Shown: in pieces, positions 24,514-32,547 of the stretch
How the letters are laid out: each line of letters starts with the position of its first letter
Numbering within the stretch: position 1 is the first letter of the stretch
DNA from: Streptomyces sp. NBC_00335
GTDB taxonomy: Bacteria > Actinomycetota > Actinomycetes > Streptomycetales > Streptomycetaceae
Length of the DNA: 64,000 bases
Assembly: GCF_036127095.1 (NCBI RefSeq)
Contig: NZ_CP108006.1
Location: 2,914,001-2,978,000, forward strand
Direction: 5' to 3'
Position numbers and translations under genes: made by a program
The notes under the pieces: generated by a model
What the model saw: only the letters and a program-made list of their open reading frames with translations
Database searches by the model: none
What the model was told of the DNA's origin: nothing

Positions 24514-26249
24514 TTGACCGAAACCTGCGAGACGTCGAGGACGCCGGTCCAGTCGCTGATGACCACGTTCTTGACGTCCTTGCCGACGAGCCGCTTGTAG
24601 ACCGGGTGGAAGAGCGGGACGTCGAGGGCCTGCTCACCGATCTTCTTGTCGAGGGCGCCCCAGCGCTTGCCGGCCGCCACGAGGTCGGTCAGCTTGGCGA
24701 TCTCGTCGATCTCGGTGTTGACGGCCGGGTCGTTGAGCTGCGCGTGGTTGTAGTTGGTGCCGTTGGTGACGATCTGACGGCCGTCGAAGATCGGGGCGAG
24801 GAAGGGGGCACCGGACGGCCAGTCGGCGCCCCAGCGGGAGAGGAAGAAGCCGGGGGTGTTCTTGACGTCCCAGCGCTTCTCGTTGAAGGCGTTGTTCTCC
24901 AGCCCCTCCAGCTTGACGGTGATCCCGGCGGCGGCGAGCGCCTGCTGCACGGCGGTGGCCACCTCGGGGCTGGTCTGCCGGTTCTGGGCGTTGGAGTGGG
25001 TGAGCGTGATGGTCAGCCCGTCCTTGAAGCCAGCCTCGGCCAGCAGTGCCTTGGCCTTGGCCGGGTCTCCGGTCTTGCCGGCCGGGAAGTGGTCGTACGC
25101 GGTGAAGCCGAAGGCCTCCTGCTCGGGCAGGAAGGTGGTGGCGGGCTCGGCGAGTGCGGAGCCGCCGGCCGCGTTGATCACGCTGGTGCGGTTGATCGCG
25201 TAGGAGATGGCCTGGCGGACCTTCGGGTTGTCGAAGGGGGCGATCTTCGGGTTGAAGGCCAGGTAGTTGACGTAGCCGAAGTGCCCGGTGCCGATCCGCC
25301 CCTCCAGCTCCTTGTCGGCGCCGATCTGCGCGAGTTCGGCCGGGCCCAGGTTCGTGTCGGTCGTGATGGCGGCCGCGTCGGCGCCGGAGCTGGTGGACAG
25401 GCGCTGGTTGATGACCGCCGCGTCGAGCCCGGAGCGGACGTCGATCTTGTCCGGGTAGGCCTTGCGCTCCTCGTCGGTCTTCTCGTCCCAGTTCTCGTTG
25501 CGCTCCAGGGTGAGGTGCTCGCCGTCGTTGTCGTTCTTGACGACCTTGTACGGGCCGGAGGAGACCGGGTGCTCCTCGTACTTGACCCCGGTGTCCTTGG
25601 CCTTGGGCACGGGCGCGAACTGCGTCTGCGTGGCGAGGAAGGGGAACTCCCCCTCGGGCTTGCGGAGCTTGAAGACGATCGTCTTCGCGTCGGGCACGAC
25701 GATCGAGTCGAGCCCCTTGCCGCCGTCCTTGTACGGGCCCTCGTACGTCTCCCCGCCGACCAGCCAGTCGCGCAGGTACGGGGCTCCGCCCGACAGCTCG
25801 GCGGCGAAGGACCGCTCGATGCCGTACTTGATGTCGGCGGTGGTGATCGGCGAGCCGTCCTCGTACTTCAGCCCGTCCTTGAGGGTGTACGTCCACTCGG
25901 TGGCGTCGGCGTTGGGCTTGCCGAGGTCGGTGGCCAGGTCGGGCACCACCTTGGCGCCGGCCGGGCCCGCCTCCCGGTTGCGGGTGGTCAGCGTGCGGAA
26001 GACGAGCGAGGGGACGTTGCCGCCGCCGGAGGTGTACAGGCGGGCCGGGTCGAAGTCGCTCTGCGGCTCGGCGTTGAGGACGGTCAGGGTGCCGCCCTTC
26101 TGCGGGGCGGCGCCGGTGGCGCCCGGCTTGTCGCCGGCGGAGGCCTTGTCCGTACCGTCCTTGGGCCCGCAGGCGGCGGCGCCCCCGGCCAGAACGAAGC
26201 TGACGGCGACCGCGGCCACGCGGCGCGATATGAGGGACTGACGGGCCAT
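24510..26249 (-). CDS. Peptide ABC transporter substrate-binding lipoprotein
   Basis: 579 aa SBP family 5 (DppA/OppA-like). The signal peptide has lipobox LAGGAAAC, giving a lipidated Cys near residue 27. Family features include GGTLTVLNAEPQSDFDPA, TYTLKDGLKYEDGSPITTADI, YGIERSFA, and NPKVRQAISYAINR in the C-terminal lobe. It captures extracellular peptides or similar solutes and delivers them to the coupled permeases. Downstream overlaps mark it as the first long gene of the operon. A roughly 290-nt leader containing a predicted leader peptide separates it from the promoter at 26545-26574. Confidence 0.94.
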   Translation of the reverse strand: MARQSLISRRVAAVAVSFVLAGGAAACGPKDGTDKASAGDKPGATGAAPQKGGTLTVLNAEPQSDFDPARLYTSGGGNVPSLVFRTLTTRNREAGPAGAKVVPDLATDLGKPNADATEWTYTLKDGLKYEDGSPITTADIKYGIERSFAAELSGGAPYLRDWLVGGETYEGPYKDGGKGLDSIVVPDAKTIVFKLRKPEGEFPFLATQTQFAPVPKAKDTGVKYEEHPVSSGPYKVVKNDNDGEHLTLERNENWDEKTDEERKAYPDKIDVRSGLDAAVINQRLSTSSGADAAAITTDTNLGPAELAQIGADKELEGRIGTGHFGYVNYLAFNPKIAPFDNPKVRQAISYAINRTSVINAAGGSALAEPATTFLPEQEAFGFTAYDHFPAGKTGDPAKAKALLAEAGFKDGLTITLTHSNAQNRQTSPEVATAVQQALAAAGITVKLEGLENNAFNEKRWDVKNTPGFFLSRWGADWPSGAPFLAPIFDGRQIVTNGTNYNHAQLNDPAVNTEIDEIAKLTDLVAAGKRWGALDKKIGEQALDVPLFHPVYKRLVGKDVKNVVISDWTGVLDVSQVSVK

Positions 26250-26441
26250 GGGAAAAGGGACCTCTCGGCGTGAAGGGAGATGAGGAAAAGGCCACGCGAG
26301 GGGCAGCGGTCCACGTCGGCGCGGTCGGCGGCATGCCGACGGCGGGGACGGAAAACGTCAGGAAGCCGCACCTGCGGGCTGGTGAGCCCCGGGCGCGGCG
26401 GAACGACGGAGAAAGGAGGAAGTCGCGCGCTCAGGGAGGCG

Positions 26442-26537
26442 TCAGCGACAGAGGATGTCGGCCACGCTGTGCGCGGTCACACCAAGCAGCGCCAGCTCAA
26501 TGGCGGCGCTCGCGGTGGTGGTGTGAAGGTGCGACAT
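26442..26537 (-). CDS. Putative leaderless leader peptide with terminal Cys-Arg, upstream of peptide importer
   Basis: 31 codons: MSHLHTTTASAAIELALLGV then TAHSVADILCR and TGA. The predicted -10 box CATTGT ends 7 nt before the ATG, so transcription should start at or within a base or two of the start codon. There is no ribosome-binding site and none would be needed. The penultimate Cys and Arg before the stop recall actinobacterial cysteine-responsive leader peptides that end in a short Cys motif. It lies 190 nt ahead of the substrate-binding protein gene in the same transcript. It may attenuate the operon in response to charged tRNA-Cys. Function is inferred only. Confidence 0.5.
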   Translation of the reverse strand: MSHLHTTTASAAIELALLGVTAHSVADILCR

Positions 26538-26544
26538 GCGGAGA

Positions 26545-26574
26545 ACAATGACCGACCATCGGACGGCTTGTCAA
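26545..26574 (-). promoter_or_regulatory. Predicted promoter of peptide importer operon
   Basis: On the minus strand a perfect TTGACA (26574-26569), an 18-nt spacer and CATTGT (26550-26545) lie just before the leader-peptide ATG at 26537. The -35 box is consensus, the -10 box a half match. Confidence 0.55.
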
Positions 26575-26583
26575 CGCGGTAGA

Positions 26584-28230
26584 TCAACTCCCGGGATACA
26601 CCCAGGGGTTGGGCTTGCACTTGATGTTGTTGACGTCCAGGGACTTCGTCTGCTGCTGCATGATCGGGGCGAGCGCGCCCGGTGTCTGGCAGCTCACGTG
26701 GCCGTGGCCGAGCCGGTGGCCGACCTCGTGGTTGATCAGCATCTGGCGGTAGGCGAACATCTGGTCCGCGCCGTACGTCGCCGAACCCTGCGACCAGCGG
26801 TACGCGTTGATCATCACGCGGTCGGTCGACGCGGAGTCGCACGAGACGTTGTCGACGGTGGTGTCGAGCCCGGACTTCTTGCACCAGACGCCGGTGGTCC
26901 CGGGGCTGGCGAGCGTGATCACGAAATCGGCCTCGCCGCCCGGCACCCGCTCGAAGGTCTTCGTACCGCCGTGGCCCCAGCTCCGGTCGTCGTTCAGCGT
27001 GCGGTGCACGGCCTCGGCGAACAGCTGAGCATCCAGGCCGAGTCCCTGCTCCACGTCGACGCGGTAGCGGACCACCTTCCCCTTGCCGGGCGCCTTGGCC
27101 ACGCCGGGCACGGTGTCGAAGACGCCGGAGCCCTTCAGCTTCTCGTCGATGGGGAACTGCTGCGCCATCTTCTGGTCGTACGTGAGCTCCGGCGCGGCCT
27201 TGAGCGCCGCGGAGGCGTCCGGGGTGGGCCGGTCGTCGGAGCGGGAGGCGGCGGAGTTGCCCTGGGCGGTGTGGCTGTTGCCCTCGTCGGCGGCGCGCAC
27301 GGTGTTCTTGGCGCTGTCGTTCTCGGAGGCCGCCTGGCCCGCGACGACGACGGCGAGCGCGACGGTGACGGCCGCCGCCGCCATCCCGGCGTACGTACGG
27401 CCCTTGCCGCCGCGCCCGGCCGCGGGCGGCGCCTGCTCCGGCTCTTCGGCGGGTGTGACGACCGGCGTGCGCGGCGCGGGGATCCGGCGGCGCGATCCGG
27501 TGGCGGTGAAGGCGTCCCCGGCGAAGGCGTTCTCGGTGAAGGCGTTCTCCGCGAAGGGGGCCTCGGCGAAGGGGGTCTCGACGGCGGGGACCGAGCGGTA
27601 GGAGCCGGTCGTGGTGAAAACGTCCTCGTGGACCGGGATCCGGCGGTGGGAGCCCGTCGTGGTGAAGGCGTCCTCGGGGGCCGGGACGGTGCGGTAGGAG
27701 CCCGTCGTGGTGAAGACGTCCTCGGGGGCCTGGATCCGGCGGTGCGAGCCCGTCGCGGTCATCGGCGGGTCGAGGGTGACCTGTGGGAAGCCGACCGCGG
27801 GGGTACCGAAGCCCTGTGCGTCGTAGACGGGGGCGTCGTAGGCGGGGGTTCCGTGGGCCGGCGTGACGTAGACGGGGGTGCCGTGCGCCGGCGTGCCGTA
27901 GACCGGCGTGCCGTGCACCGGGGCAGGTGCCCCCGCGCCGCCCGCCGGTCGGGTGCGCGGGGCCCCGCGCCAGTCGCCGTAGGTCGCTCCGGTACCCGCG
28001 GCGGCGCCCCAGGCTCCGCCGGGCTCGTGCTGTTCGGGATGTCCGCCGCGCGCGCCGGGCGCCGGCTCGTGGCGCGGCGGGGCCGCGTACCCGCGCGGGG
28101 CTGCGGCCGGCTCGGCCCACCCGGCCGGGGCCGGGGCGGCGGCCCGCAGGCCGGCCCGGTCGGCCGGCTGCGGATGGTCTGAGCCGGGGCCCGGAGCTTT
28201 GGCGGGCTCCTTGCGACTATGTCGTCCCAC
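26584..28230 (-). CDS. DUF3152 membrane-anchored metzincin-like protein with repetitive N-terminus
   Basis: 548 aa. The N-terminal half (residues 1-270) is cytosolic low complexity: VYGTP/AHGTP repeats (about 105-135), then five copies of a unit of about 16 residues like FTTTGSYRTVPAPED, then FAENAFTENAF repeats. One TM follows (GMAAAAVTVALAVVVAGQAA, about 283-302). The extracellular DUF3152 domain contains INHEVGHRLGHGHVSC, an HExxHxxxxxH-like zinc site (H..H..H) that suggests a metalloprotease, and several Cys that may pair. GTG 28230 lies 3 nt after the stop of the upstream hydrolase gene, so the two form an operon. Peptidase activity has not been shown from the sequence alone. Confidence 0.85.
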   Translation of the reverse strand: MGRHSRKEPAKAPGPGSDHPQPADRAGLRAAAPAPAGWAEPAAAPRGYAAPPRHEPAPGARGGHPEQHEPGGAWGAAAGTGATYGDWRGAPRTRPAGGAGAPAPVHGTPVYGTPAHGTPVYVTPAHGTPAYDAPVYDAQGFGTPAVGFPQVTLDPPMTATGSHRRIQAPEDVFTTTGSYRTVPAPEDAFTTTGSHRRIPVHEDVFTTTGSYRSVPAVETPFAEAPFAENAFTENAFAGDAFTATGSRRRIPAPRTPVVTPAEEPEQAPPAAGRGGKGRTYAGMAAAAVTVALAVVVAGQAASENDSAKNTVRAADEGNSHTAQGNSAASRSDDRPTPDASAALKAAPELTYDQKMAQQFPIDEKLKGSGVFDTVPGVAKAPGKGKVVRYRVDVEQGLGLDAQLFAEAVHRTLNDDRSWGHGGTKTFERVPGGEADFVITLASPGTTGVWCKKSGLDTTVDNVSCDSASTDRVMINAYRWSQGSATYGADQMFAYRQMLINHEVGHRLGHGHVSCQTPGALAPIMQQQTKSLDVNNIKCKPNPWVYPGS

Positions 28231-28233
28231 GTC

Positions 28234-29250
28234 TCAGCCCTTGCCGTCCTCGTCGGTATTCATGGTGTGCACGGTGCCCCCGTCGCCGGTGGCGTCCAGC
28301 AGCTCCCGGAAGGCGGCCGCGACCACCTCCGGGTACTCCATCATCGCCACGTGCCCCGCCTCCGGCAGGGACAGCAGCCGCGAACCCCGGAAGGCCGCGG
28401 CGGCCTTGTGCGCCATACGGTACGAGACGAGTTGGTCCCGGCCACCGTAGACCAGCAGGGTCGGCGCGAGCACCCGCTGTGCCTGGCGCCACAGTCCGTG
28501 CTGGCCACCGAGGGTGTACGCGTCGACGATGCCGCGCGAGGAGCGTGTCATCGCCTCCCAGAAGTACGGGAGTGCGAGCCGCCGTTCCATTTCCTCGACG
28601 GCCGCCTCGAACGCCTCGGGCGTCACCCGCGAGGGGTCTCCGTAACAGAGGTCCGTCACCCCCCGGGTGCGCTGTTCGGCGCTCAGACCGCGGGTGAGCC
28701 GGTCCAGGACCCCGGCCATGCCGGGTACGGCGAGCAGCGCGGTCGGCACGGCCGACTTCTGTACGCGCAGTTCGGGCAGCGCCGGGGAGACCAGCGTCAG
28801 CGTGCGCACCAGGTCGGGCCGGACGGCCGCGACCCGGGTGGAGACGGCGCCGCCGAGGGAGTTCCCGAACAGGTGCACCGGTCCGCGCCCGGCGGCGTCG
28901 AGGTGGCGGATGACGACGCGGGCGAGCCCGGTCACCGAGTAGTCCCGGTCGGCGGGCGGCGGGGACCAGCCGAAACCGGGCAGGTCCACTGCCTCGCCCT
29001 CGACGGAATCGGCCAGCCGCGCCATCAGCGCGGACCAGTTCTGCGAGGATCCGCCGAGCCCGTGGACGAACAGCGCGGGCGGCAAACCGGCCCGGACCGC
29101 CGGGCGCAGCCGTACGTTCATTTCCAGCCCGGGCAGCCGGTCGGTGCGCAGCTGCTCCCCTTCGGCCACTCGCACGGCTCCCACCTGGGAAGACTGTCCG
29201 GAAGACGAGGGGTCGGCGGACCGTACACCCGGCAGCTCGGTCGAAGACAT
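28234..29250 (-). CDS. Alpha/beta hydrolase
   Basis: 338 aa. Oxyanion motif LFVHGLGGSSQNW, nucleophile Ser in HLFGNSLGGAV, acid in LVYGGRDQLV and His in LPEAGHVAMMEYP complete an alpha/beta-hydrolase triad. The N-terminal 30 residues are Ser-rich and poorly conserved. Substrate unknown; similarity to haloperoxidase/epoxide-hydrolase-type esterases. A TAACAT box lies 6 nt upstream of ATG 29250 and no ribosome-binding site is present, so the transcript is probably leaderless. Followed after 3 nt by the DUF3152 gene. Confidence 0.88.
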   Translation of the reverse strand: MSSTELPGVRSADPSSSGQSSQVGAVRVAEGEQLRTDRLPGLEMNVRLRPAVRAGLPPALFVHGLGGSSQNWSALMARLADSVEGEAVDLPGFGWSPPPADRDYSVTGLARVVIRHLDAAGRGPVHLFGNSLGGAVSTRVAAVRPDLVRTLTLVSPALPELRVQKSAVPTALLAVPGMAGVLDRLTRGLSAEQRTRGVTDLCYGDPSRVTPEAFEAAVEEMERRLALPYFWEAMTRSSRGIVDAYTLGGQHGLWRQAQRVLAPTLLVYGGRDQLVSYRMAHKAAAAFRGSRLLSLPEAGHVAMMEYPEVVAAAFRELLDATGDGGTVHTMNTDEDGKG

Positions 29251-29256
29251 GGGGCA

Positions 29257-29262
29257 ATGTTA
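29257..29262 (-). promoter_or_regulatory. -10 box for leaderless hydrolase transcript
   Basis: TAACAT on the minus strand, 6 nt before ATG 29250. Confidence 0.45.
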
Positions 29263-29376
29263 CGAGACGATCACGCCCCGCCCCTTGTGTTCGCCGTCAC
29301 AGATGCTTGCGGAGCCACCTAGCGGGGTATGCGCGATCCTCCTAGGCTCGTAGGTGGAAGTGGAAAGGGGTGCTCC

Positions 29377-29601
29377 ATGACTGTCGACCCTGCGGAACCG
29401 GACACCTTCCAGTCAGAGCTGCGGAAAGCCGCCGACGGGCTCGACGTGGAAGCCCCCGAGGCGGACGCGGCGGAGCAGAACGCGGAGTTGAATCCGGTCG
29501 AGGACGATCCGCTGACCCCCGTGGGCCAGCGCGAAGCCTCCGACGGGGACACCGCCGAGCAGACCCGGGTGGTGCCCCTGGACGAGGACGACTACCGCTG
29601 A
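29377..29601 (+). CDS. Small acidic hypothetical protein
   Basis: 74 aa, strongly acidic and predicted disordered: MTVDPAEPDTFQSELRKAAD at the start, LDEDDYR at the end. ATG 29377 has AAAGGGG 6 nt upstream. Not assigned to a family; small acidic proteins like this occur widely in streptomycetes. It stands alone, divergent from the hydrolase and upstream of a TetR gene. Confidence 0.7.
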   Translation: MTVDPAEPDTFQSELRKAADGLDVEAPEADAAEQNAELNPVEDDPLTPVGQREASDGDTAEQTRVVPLDEDDYR

Positions 29602-29676
29602 GCAAGCGCTGACCAGCATCTCCGGCGGGTAACCGGCGGTCCGTACCGCGAGAAAACTCGGCTTGAACCCTCCAGA

Positions 29677-29689
29677 TTCGGTTACCGAA
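29677..29689. promoter_or_regulatory. Candidate TetR operator
   Basis: TTCGGTTACCGAA, a near-perfect 13-bp inverted repeat about 60 bp before the TetR-family gene start. Possible autoregulatory operator. Confidence 0.35.
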
Positions 29690-29747
29690 AAGTACGATGG
29701 CCGCGCGACGCAAGGCGCATTGTGTTCTAGAGAAAGTGGGAGGCGGC

Positions 29748-30386
29748 GTGACAGCCATCGAGCAGACCGAGGCAGCGCGTCCGCGGGGCACGCGACTTCC
29801 GCGCCGGGCCCGGCGCAACCAACTTCTGGGCGCCGCCCAGGAGGTCTTCGTCGCGCAGGGTTACCACGCAGCGGCCATGGACGACATCGCGGAGCGTGCC
29901 GGAGTCAGCAAGCCGGTGCTCTACCAGCACTTCCCCGGCAAGCTCGACCTCTACCTGGCGCTCCTGGACCAGCACTGCGAGGCCCTGCTGCTCGCCGTGC
30001 GCACCGCGCTCGCGTCGACGAGCGACAACAAGATGCGTGTCGCCGCGACGATGGACGCCTACTTCGCGTACGTCGAGGACGAGGGCGGCGCCTTCCGGCT
30101 GGTCTTCGAGTCGGACCTGACGAACGAGCCGGCGGTGCGCGAGCGCGTCGACCGCGTCTCGCTGCAGTGCGCCGAGGCCATCTCGGACGTCATCGCCGAG
30201 GACACCGGCCTGTCGAAGGACGAGTCGATGCTGCTGGCCGTGGGGCTGGGCGGGGTCTCGCAGGTCGTGGCGCGGTACTGGCTGTCGAGCGAGAGCCCGG
30301 TAGCCCGTGACACCGCGGTGGGCCTGCTGACCTCCCTCGCCTGGCGCGGAATCGCCGGTTTCCCGCTGCACCCGACGGACGTCTGA
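29748..30386 (+). CDS. TetR-family transcriptional regulator
   Basis: 212 aa. The N-terminal helix-turn-helix (about residues 17-63) has RRNQLLGAAQEVFVAQGYHA, MDDIAERAGVSKPVLYQHFP and GKLDLYLALL, typical of TetR. The C-terminal ligand-binding helices include MDAYFAYVEDEGGAFRLVFE and end with a WRGIAGFPLHP tail. GTG 29748 is preferred because GGGAGG is 6 nt upstream; an ATG at 29697 would add 17 residues without a site. Its target is unknown. Neighbours are small conserved proteins, so it may regulate only itself or distant genes. Confidence 0.88.
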   Translation: MTAIEQTEAARPRGTRLPRRARRNQLLGAAQEVFVAQGYHAAAMDDIAERAGVSKPVLYQHFPGKLDLYLALLDQHCEALLLAVRTALASTSDNKMRVAATMDAYFAYVEDEGGAFRLVFESDLTNEPAVRERVDRVSLQCAEAISDVIAEDTGLSKDESMLLAVGLGGVSQVVARYWLSSESPVARDTAVGLLTSLAWRGIAGFPLHPTDV

Positions 30387-30451
30387 CCGAGCCCGACCGG
30401 CGTCCGGCGGGCGCCTGACGGGCCTCCGACCTGGCTCTGAGCGGCGTCCGC

Positions 30452-30485
30452 CCGGGGCCGGCCCGGCTTTCCGGGCCGGCCCCGG
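30452..30485 (+). terminator. Hairpin after TetR gene
   Basis: Perfect 15-bp stem CCGGGGCCGGCCCGG / CCGGGCCGGCCCCGG with CTTT loop. Confidence 0.7.
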
Positions 30486-30624
30486 CGGTCTCCGCCGGTC
30501 TGACCGGCGGCTGTTCGCTGCGAGCGTTTTCGCCGCGCGGCGGACACGTCCCCTCTCCGGGCTAATGTGGACCGGGTAACGGCGCGGCTGATCGCGCGAA
30601 CCGGACCGTCGGAGGGACAAGGCC

Positions 30625-30852
30625 GTGGAGGTCAAGATCGGCGTGCAGCACGCACCCCGGGAGATCGTGCTCGAGAGCGACCTGAGTGCCGAGGAGCTGG
30701 AGAGCATCGTCACCGCCGCCCTGTCCGGCTCGGCGCCGCTGCTGAGCCTCACGGACATCAAGGGCCGCAAGGTCCTGGTGCCGTCCGAGCGCCTGTCGTA
30801 CGTCGACCTGGGCGAGCCCAGCGTGCGCAAGGTCGGCTTCGGCGCTCTCTGA
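30625..30852 (+). CDS. DUF3107 family small protein
   Basis: 75 aa, conserved in Actinobacteria: VEVKIGVQHAPREIVLES at the start, then LSAEELESIVTAALSG, ending SVRKVGFGAL. Beta-alpha pattern suggests a small ATP-binding-like fold, but the biochemical role is unknown. GTG 30625 has GGAGG upstream. Followed by a strong terminator, so it is a single-gene unit. Confidence 0.9.
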   Translation: MEVKIGVQHAPREIVLESDLSAEELESIVTAALSGSAPLLSLTDIKGRKVLVPSERLSYVDLGEPSVRKVGFGAL

Positions 30853-30908
30853 GCCGAAGCGCTCTGCGAAGCACCCTGAGGTACCCAGCAGGACCCAGAA
30901 GTACCGAG

Positions 30909-30940
30909 AACGGCCCGGTGGAGGACTCCGCCGGGCCGTT
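30909..30940 (+). terminator. Hairpin after DUF3107 gene
   Basis: 15-bp stem AACGGCCCGGTGGAG / CTCCGCCGGGCCGTT with one G-T pair and 2-nt loop, followed by a pyrimidine-rich tract with several T residues. Confidence 0.8.
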
Positions 30941-31027
30941 TCCGTTTCCTCCGCTTCGGGTAGGACGCCAGTAAGGAACACGCTCCCGTTACGCCCCGGT
31001 ACGTCCGCCGTTCGAGAGGAACCCCAC

Positions 31028-31330
31028 ATGCTGCTGATCGAGGCGCTCGGCTCCGCTCTCCTGGGCCTCGCCCTGGCCGGGGCGGCCGTCCGTGCGCTCG
31101 GCCCGCGGCTGCCCTCTCCGCGGGCGGTGCTGGTGAGCGGAGTGACGGGCGCCCTCTTCGGGGCCTATCTGACGCACACCGCGCTGGGCCCCGGGCACAA
31201 CACCCTGTTCGCGACCCTCATCGGCGGCGCGCTGGTCGCGGCGGTGGTCCTGTCCCTGCTGCTGCGGCCCGCCGGCCGGACTGCGAGGCCGTCCCGCCGG
31301 ACTCCGTTTTCGGTTCCGACGCGGGGCTAG
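31028..31330 (+). CDS. Small membrane protein, hypothetical
   Basis: 100 aa with three hydrophobic segments: EALGSALLGLALAGAAVRAL, AVLVSGVTGALFGAYLTHTA and TLFATLIGGALVAAVVLSLL, then a basic C-terminal tail. ATG 31028 has GAGAGGAA 7 nt upstream. The spacing of Gly and small residues resembles small GlsB/YeaQ/YmgE-like proteins, but I cannot assign a function. Ends just before a bidirectional terminator. Confidence 0.75.
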   Translation: MLLIEALGSALLGLALAGAAVRALGPRLPSPRAVLVSGVTGALFGAYLTHTALGPGHNTLFATLIGGALVAAVVLSLLLRPAGRTARPSRRTPFSVPTRG

Positions 31331-31349
31331 ACGACCCCACTGACCCATG

Positions 31350-31390
31350 ACGACGGCCCCCGCGCTGAGCTTCCGCGCGGGGGCCGTCGT
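31350..31390. terminator. Bidirectional hairpin between convergent genes
   Basis: Perfect 16-bp stem ACGACGGCCCCCGCGC / GCGCGGGGGCCGTCGT with 9-nt loop. Confidence 0.85.
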
Positions 31391-31413
31391 ACGTCTACGG
31401 GACGGGACCGGGG

Positions 31414-32172
31414 CTACGCCGCCAGGCCCAGGGCCGCCATGCGCTTGGTGTGCGCCTTGGTGATCCGGGTGAACATCTCGCCGACGGCCGCCAGGTCGAA
31501 GCCGGCCGCCATCCCGTCCACTCCGCCGACCAGCATGGTGGAGAGCGCGTCGCGCTCGGCGACCACGCGCTGCGCCTGCGAGAGGGCCTCGCCCATCAGC
31601 CGGCGGGCCCACAGCGCGAGCCGGCCGCCGCAGCGCGGGTCGGCCTCGATCGCGGCGCGCACCTTCTCGACGGCGAAACCGCCGTGGCCGGTGTCGTCGA
31701 GCACGCTCACGACGAGCCCGCGGGTGTCCGTGTCGAGGTGGGTGGCCACCTCGCGGTAGAAGTCGCTGGCGATGGAGTCGCCGACGTAGGCCTTGACCAG
31801 GCCCTCCAGCCAGTCCGACGGGGCGGTCTGGCGGTGGAAGTCGTCGACGCCCTTCGCGAAGGGCTCCATCGCGGCGGTGGCGTCCTCGTCGATCGCGGTG
31901 AGCCGGTCGCGCAGGCGCTCGAAGTGGTGGAACTCGGCGGAGGCCATCTTCGCGAGCTCGGCCTTGTCCCCGAGGGTGGGCGCGAGCTTCGCGTCCTCCG
32001 CGAGGCGTTCGAAGGCCGCGAGTTCGCCGTACGCGAGCGCCCCGAGCAGATCCACCACGGCGGCCCGGTACTGCGGCGAGGCGGAGGCCGTGGCCCAGTC
32101 CTGGGCGGCGATGCCGGCTGCCTCGGAGGGGGCGCTTTCGTCGGCGGGCGATGCGTTTTCAACGGTCGACAT
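31414..32172 (-). CDS. Ferritin-like fold protein (MiaE-like di-iron family)
   Basis: 252 aa, all-helical. E and ExxH patterns in LGALAYGELAAFERLAEDA, MASAEFHHFERLRDRL and YREVATHLDTDTRGLVVSVL followed by DDTGHGGF resemble the four-helix di-iron bundle annotated as ferritin-like, related to MiaE-type hydroxylases. The start ATG 32172 (MSTVENASPADES) is preferred to an in-frame ATG 13 codons earlier because GCGGAGC lies just upstream. Iron binding is inferred from helical ExxH motifs. Transcribed divergently from the helicase gene. Confidence 0.8.
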   Translation of the reverse strand: MSTVENASPADESAPSEAAGIAAQDWATASASPQYRAAVVDLLGALAYGELAAFERLAEDAKLAPTLGDKAELAKMASAEFHHFERLRDRLTAIDEDATAAMEPFAKGVDDFHRQTAPSDWLEGLVKAYVGDSIASDFYREVATHLDTDTRGLVVSVLDDTGHGGFAVEKVRAAIEADPRCGGRLALWARRLMGEALSQAQRVVAERDALSTMLVGGVDGMAAGFDLAAVGEMFTRITKAHTKRMAALGLAA

Positions 32173-32547
32173 GCTCCGCACAATAGCTCGCCGAAAGGCA
32201 CCATGAACCACCTGCTCAGTCCACGTAAACGCGCCTACCTGGTGAATTCACCCGACACAGCTGCGAGATTCCGGGGTACAGTGGTAATGCGCCTGCCGAA
32301 CACTCGGCGGGCCATCCGAATGAGGATGCCCGGTCGGTGGCCCGATCGGCTCCACCCGACCGCCCTCGGCGTGATGCGTACGTTCATACGTACCGCCTCC
32401 CACGAGGGGCCCCCTCAGCGGCATAAAGCGCCTGAGCGATGGCTCGTGGTCCCGCGCAGCTTCGTACGTACGTAGTAGTACTGCAAGCCCGGCACGGTAC
32501 GACCCCCTTCGCCGCCTCGCGCCGCGTCTCACAGAAGAGGCAGCACC
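32173..32547. other. 375-bp divergent intergenic region ahead of helicase gene
   Basis: Contains a TACAGT box at 32277-32282 that could be a -10 site for the helicase, an inverted repeat GTACGT-TCAT-ACGTAC at 32378-32393, and repeated CGTACGTACG near 32463. The long leader is compatible with post-transcriptional control of a helicase gene. No ORF with a convincing start is seen. Confidence 0.4.

Noticed and set aside
29697..29747. Earlier ATG start for the TetR gene
   Set aside because: No ribosome-binding site, whereas GTG 29748 has GGGAGG at ideal distance and starts closer to the conserved helix-turn-helix.
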